Below, piece by piece: positions 5,790 through 8,389 of a DNA stretch of 8,389 nucleotides (the stretch's first letter is position 1; each line of letters begins with the position of its first letter). The stretch is from Ignatzschineria sp. (GTDB lineage Bacteria; Pseudomonadota; Gammaproteobacteria; Cardiobacteriales; Wohlfahrtiimonadaceae): assembly GCA_030151245.1 (NCBI GenBank), contig JASLEF010000205.1:1-8389 (forward strand), given 5' to 3'. A program made the position numbers and the translations under genes. A model generated the notes under the pieces. That model saw only the letters and a program-made list of their open reading frames with translations. It did not search any database and had not been told where the DNA came from.

Positions 5790-5909
5790 TACAGTCTCAC
5801 TATCTTGTTGAAGTGTAACGTTTTTTATGAGGGGTAATCGTCTATTTCTCCTTATAACGTCTATTTTATGCTACTTTGAATAAGTCATTCTTAAATGCGA
5901 GGAGGTTTC

Positions 5910-6605
5910 ATGAGAGCTTTAAATCAAAAGCGTTTTAATTTTCAGGGGAGTCGCTTGGGGCTAAGTATTGGAATTATGATTTTGTTGAGCACAGCTCTTA
6001 GTTTTGCCGAAAATGGGGCGACGTTACATGAAGCCGTTTCTCAACAAGATAATGCGAAGGTATCCATGATGATTCAACAAAGTCCTGAGCATTTAGAGGC
6101 AAGAGATATGCAGGCTAGAACGCCTTTAATGCTAGCAGTTCAGAAAAATGATGTGGCTACTGCAAAAATATTAATAGAGGCGGGCGCAGATGTTAATGCG
6201 AAGAATAATATTCAAGACACGCCTTATCTCCTTGCAGGAGCTGAGGGCTATAACGAGATATTAGTGATGGCACTTCATCATGGGGCAGATATTCAAGATA
6301 CGAATCGTTACGGCGGAACTGCTATTATTCCCGCCGCAGAAAAAGGGCATTTAGAGACCGTCATGATCTTATTAGAGGCGGGTCTAGATCCTAATCATAT
6401 TAATAATTTGGGCTGGACAGCATTAATGGAGGCTGTGATTCTCGGAGATGGGTCGAAGCTTTATGTTGAAATTGTGAAAACTTTAATCGAGGGCGGCGCA
6501 GATCCTAATATTGCTGATAAAAAAGGCATCACACCATTGGCTCATGCAAAAGCTCGAGGAGATCGAGCAATGATTGAGTTATTACAAAGCTATGGTGGAA
6601 AATAA
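5910..6605 (+). CDS. Exported ankyrin-repeat protein
   Basis: This 231-residue protein is built of ankyrin repeats, which serve as protein-binding scaffolds. It has a basic start, a hydrophobic core (about 15-31) and a likely signal-peptidase site after ALSFA (residue 33), so the mature protein should be periplasmic. About six repeats follow: a degenerate one (38-65), ARTPLMLAV..AGADVNAKN (69-99), DTPYLLAGAEG..HGADIQD (103-130), GGTAIIPAAEKGH..AGLDPNHIN (135-165), GWTALMEAV..GGADPNIAD (168-203, with a few extra residues around GSKLY) and a final capping repeat (206-229). The start chosen is ATG 5910, four bases after a full AGGAGG (5900-5905). The in-frame ATG at 5895 lies upstream of that site and would add MRGGF. 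YpfJ follows 163 bp later on the same strand. The partner is unknown. Periplasmic ankyrin proteins of proteobacteria have been linked to oxidative-stress defence (AnkB of Pseudomonas), but nothing here shows that. Confidence 0.9.
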   Translation: MRALNQKRFNFQGSRLGLSIGIMILLSTALSFAENGATLHEAVSQQDNAKVSMMIQQSPEHLEARDMQARTPLMLAVQKNDVATAKILIEAGADVNAKNNIQDTPYLLAGAEGYNEILVMALHHGADIQDTNRYGGTAIIPAAEKGHLETVMILLEAGLDPNHINNLGWTALMEAVILGDGSKLYVEIVKTLIEGGADPNIADKKGITPLAHAKARGDRAMIELLQSYGGK

Positions 6606-6691
6606 TCGAAAGAAGATCAGAGAGAGGTTGTTGTAAATCTTGCTTAAAATTGAAATAAAACGACAAAATTTTTAATTAAGAGAGGGATTGT

Positions 6692-6705
6692 AAAGAGATC
6701 TCTTT
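6692..6705. promoter_or_regulatory. Perfect 14-bp palindrome upstream of ypfJ
   Basis: AAAGAGATCTCTTT is fully self-complementary and is followed by more T residues (to 6707). It could be a regulator-binding site for ypfJ, about 65 bp before its start, or a poor end-of-transcript hairpin for the ankyrin gene. A stem with no GC-rich core and almost no loop argues against a terminator. Confidence 0.3.
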
Positions 6706-6768
6706 TTAATTCAGTAGAAACACGGCATAATTACGCTATTTATTAAATGAGTGATTAAAAGGTTAATT

Positions 6769-7653
6769 ATGCGTTGGGAGAATGAACGTCGTAGTCAAAA
6801 TGTAGAAGATCGCCGTGGGCAACGAACGGGGATGCGCGGGGGGCAGAGAGGTGCCGGGTTTCCAATTCCCTTAAAGGGAAAAGCGGGATTAGCGGTCTTA
6901 GTGGTTGTTTTAGCCGCAGGATACTTTGGATTTGATTTAACGCCGATTTTAAATGGCCAGTTACCCTTAGGGGCGTCGCAATCTGCAGAGCAAACGCAAT
7001 ATGTCGCAACAGCAGAAGAGCGTGAAATGGCGGAATTTACAGCTGTGGCATTGGCAAAAACGGAGGATCTATGGATTCAACGATTCCGAGAAAATGGAAT
7101 GCAATATCGAGAGCCTACATTAGTGATTTATAGCGGAACAACGAATACCGCCTGTGGTTATGGTCAAGCGGCCATGGGACCTTTTTACTGCCCCGCAGAT
7201 GAGCAGGTTTATCTTGATCTAAGTTTTTATCAGGATATGAAACGAAACTTAGGGGGCGGCGGTGATTTTGCTCAGGGCTATGTGATTGCCCATGAAATCG
7301 GTCATCACGTTCAGCATCTGTTAGGGATTACAACAAAGATGCGAGAGATGCAATCTCGCGTTAGTAAAGTAGAAGCGAATAAACTCTCGGTGAAACTAGA
7401 GTTACAAGCGGATTGCTTTGCGGGGATTTGGGGACGATCGATCCAAGATCAGAACTTATTAGATGTTCATGATATTGGCGAGGCTATGAATACCGCCGCG
7501 GCAATCGGAGATGATCGACTACAAAAACAGGCGCGAGGAACCGTTGTTCCTGATAGCTTTACACACGGGACGTCGAAACAGCGACAAGAATGGTTTATGC
7601 GCGGGTTTAACACAGGATCTGTCAAGGCTTGTGATACATTTGCCGAGCGTTAA
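6769..7653 (+). CDS. ypfJ: YpfJ-type neutral zinc metallopeptidase (KPN_02809 family)
   Basis: The protein has 294 residues, close to the usual YpfJ length (about 287 in E. coli). The family N-terminus is MRWENERRSQNVEDRRGQR. It is followed by a Gly/Arg-rich stretch and a single membrane segment (about 38-54, AGLAVLVVVLAAGYFGF), then a long periplasm-facing domain. The zinc motif HEIGH is at 175-179 (His175, Glu176, His179), and ELQAD (211-215) probably supplies the third ligand Glu211. Two cysteines, in TACGYGQ (129) and FYCPAD (141), flank the conserved GPFYCP block and may form a disulfide. ATG 6769 follows AAAGG (6758-6762). A GTG at 6751 would extend it by six residues that the family lacks. 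The substrate is not known for this family, and proteolysis is inferred from the motif. It lies between two other envelope-protein genes in the same direction, but wide gaps argue against a tight operon. Confidence 0.93.
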   Translation: MRWENERRSQNVEDRRGQRTGMRGGQRGAGFPIPLKGKAGLAVLVVVLAAGYFGFDLTPILNGQLPLGASQSAEQTQYVATAEEREMAEFTAVALAKTEDLWIQRFRENGMQYREPTLVIYSGTTNTACGYGQAAMGPFYCPADEQVYLDLSFYQDMKRNLGGGGDFAQGYVIAHEIGHHVQHLLGITTKMREMQSRVSKVEANKLSVKLELQADCFAGIWGRSIQDQNLLDVHDIGEAMNTAAAIGDDRLQKQARGTVVPDSFTHGTSKQRQEWFMRGFNTGSVKACDTFAER

Positions 7654-7734
7654 AAAAGATCTTATAGCATAAATAGCGAACGCAGAGGGCGTGAGTCATT
7701 ATCTCTCGTAATGTCTTGCGCATTTTCTGCTATA

Positions 7735-7763
7735 TTGGCAAAGATATTTATCAAATATATATA
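7735..7763 (+). promoter_or_regulatory. Sigma70-type promoter for the lipoprotein gene
   Basis: TTGGCA (7735-7740) is separated by exactly 17 bp from TATATA (7758-7763), with an AT-rich discriminator after it. Transcription would start near 7770, leaving a leader of about 90 bases before the ATG at 7863. It is the best promoter match noticed in the window and implies that the lipoprotein gene is transcribed independently of ypfJ. Confidence 0.6.
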
Positions 7764-7862
7764 ACAACAATTTTCAGAAGATAGCTATCTCCTTGATAGG
7801 TTATCGGGACAATCTATTAGTCTATGAAAATAGAAATCTTGCATGTTTAGGAGTAAACGAAT

Positions 7863-8389
7863 ATGAGCCTATCTTTCAAAAAAACCTTATTAATTGCGGG
7901 ATCTGGACTGTTTTTAGCAGCATGTCAACCCAATGGACCCGATGTAGAAGCACTTCAACAGTTAAGAGGTGTCGACTCTGGGATTGAGATTACGAATAGT
8001 CGTATTAAATCTGTAACGCAAGTAAATGAGACGTTAGCGTTATATGACATTGAAGGGATGTTTAAGTATCGCGATGGTCGTTATCAATATTTGACAAATT
8101 TGGGTGATATTAAGATCTATACTCCCTTAAATGAAGAGTCAACAGAGCCTTTTAATGCATTCATTATGGCGGCTGAAGAGGGTCAGAATTGGAATATTGT
8201 CGATGAAAATTTACCACAATTTGAAGGACCTTTAGGTTCAATGCAAGCAGTGGTGACGCATAAGACATTATTTGCGGACAGTGAAGAGCTCATGCCGGGA
8301 TTTTTTACGAAAGCGGATGGCACGACATTTGCATTGAATGATAAAGCACTTGATAAGCATGCAAAATCTTTAATTAAACGTTATGAGAA
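7863..8389 (+). CDS. Lipoprotein of unknown function, 3' end beyond the window
   Basis: The frame is open from ATG 7863 to the window edge (175 codons, no stop), so the gene is partial. AGGAG (7849-7853) lies nine bases before the ATG. The start is MSLSFKKTLLIAGSGLFLAA followed by CQPNG. This is a basic n-region, a hydrophobic core and a lipobox LAAC with Cys21 as the lipidated residue. Gln at +2 rather than Asp predicts sorting to the outer membrane by the Lol rule. The mature part (DVEALQQLRGVDSGIEITNS..., with YRDGRYQYLTNLGDIKIYTP) looks globular and shows no family I recognise. The shape of the visible part, a strand-rich domain with RDGRYQYL, is not enough for a role. A longer overlapping frame (7793-7987) is a shadow of this gene. 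Confidence 0.88.
   Translation, partial: MSLSFKKTLLIAGSGLFLAACQPNGPDVEALQQLRGVDSGIEITNSRIKSVTQVNETLALYDIEGMFKYRDGRYQYLTNLGDIKIYTPLNEESTEPFNAFIMAAEEGQNWNIVDENLPQFEGPLGSMQAVVTHKTLFADSEELMPGFFTKADGTTFALNDKALDKHAKSLIKRYE

Larger units (their letters stand above)
5465..5909. other. Divergent intergenic region between gabD and the ankyrin gene
   Basis: This stretch of about 445 bp has no supportable gene and must carry both divergent promoters. I could not assign convincing -35/-10 pairs. Symmetric elements are a perfect 17-bp palindrome (5550-5566), a repeated half of it, TTCCTCAA (5670-5677), CATGA/TCATG (5648-5662) and TTGCATGCAA (5694-5703). A tandem 10-bp repeat CATATAACCT occurs twice (5770-5789). 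A 6-bp inverted repeat CTTCAA/TTGAAG (5474-5498) partly overlaps the gabD ribosome site. A CATAAT hexamer on the minus strand, within the complement of 5530-5545, is a possible gabD -10. Confidence 0.5.

Noticed and set aside
5895..5909. ATG 5895 as the ankyrin gene start
   Set aside because: It lies before the AGGAGG at 5900-5905, which correctly serves ATG 5910 and gives a normal signal peptide.
6767..7009. 80-residue minus-strand frame at the start of ypfJ
   Set aside because: It is antisense to the conserved YpfJ N-terminus and has no supporting signal.
7793..7987. 64-residue open frame on the plus strand
   Set aside because: It overlaps the lipoprotein gene in another frame, lacks a ribosome site and has no recognisable sequence.
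1..8389. tRNA, rRNA, CRISPR array or origin
   Set aside because: No cloverleaf-like set of motifs, no rRNA-like conserved stretches, no regularly spaced repeats with unique spacers and no DnaA-box cluster were seen.

Overview
The window looks like an AT-rich gammaproteobacterial chromosome. The evidence is an IS3-family transposase OrfA, a GabD-type succinate-semialdehyde dehydrogenase whose active-site segment reads FRNAGQTCVCANR as in enterobacterial GabD, a YpfJ-type zinc metallopeptidase, and a lipoprotein with a classic LAAC lipobox. Genus cannot be read from sequence alone. A Cardiobacteriales-like host (Ignatzschineria/Wohlfahrtiimonas type) is only a guess.

The window has two halves. 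The left half (1-3990) is accessory in character. It opens with the 5' end of an IS3-family element on the minus strand. Its terminal repeat ends at about 365, only 21 bp before the next gene. Then, all on the plus strand, come two paralogous, N-terminally membrane-anchored Asp-box (BNR-like) proteins (387-1775 and 2478-3749). Between them is a small unknown gene (1860-2231) whose membrane-anchor start appears to have been cut off by a one-base frameshift. The spacers carry diverged copies of short segments: 1781-1819 resembles 2266-2304, and 2221-2269 resembles 3920-3968. This suggests repeated duplication and decay of a gene cassette. By eye this half is clearly more AT-rich than the right half. 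I cannot assign a function. A tandem array of decaying, membrane-tethered paralogues next to an IS is compatible with an array of immunity or surface proteins, but no toxin or effector gene is visible.

The right half (3991-8389) looks like core genome. gabD is on the minus strand with a clear intrinsic terminator. It is followed by a roughly 445-bp divergent intergenic region containing a perfect 17-bp palindrome (TTGAGGAAATTCCTCAA) and other small symmetric elements. Three plus-strand genes then encode cell-envelope proteins: an exported ankyrin-repeat protein, YpfJ (inner-membrane-anchored, HEIGH metallopeptidase) and a lipoprotein that runs off the window. The lipoprotein has its own good sigma70-type promoter (TTGGCA-17 bp-TATATA).

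No tRNA, rRNA, CRISPR array or replication origin was seen.
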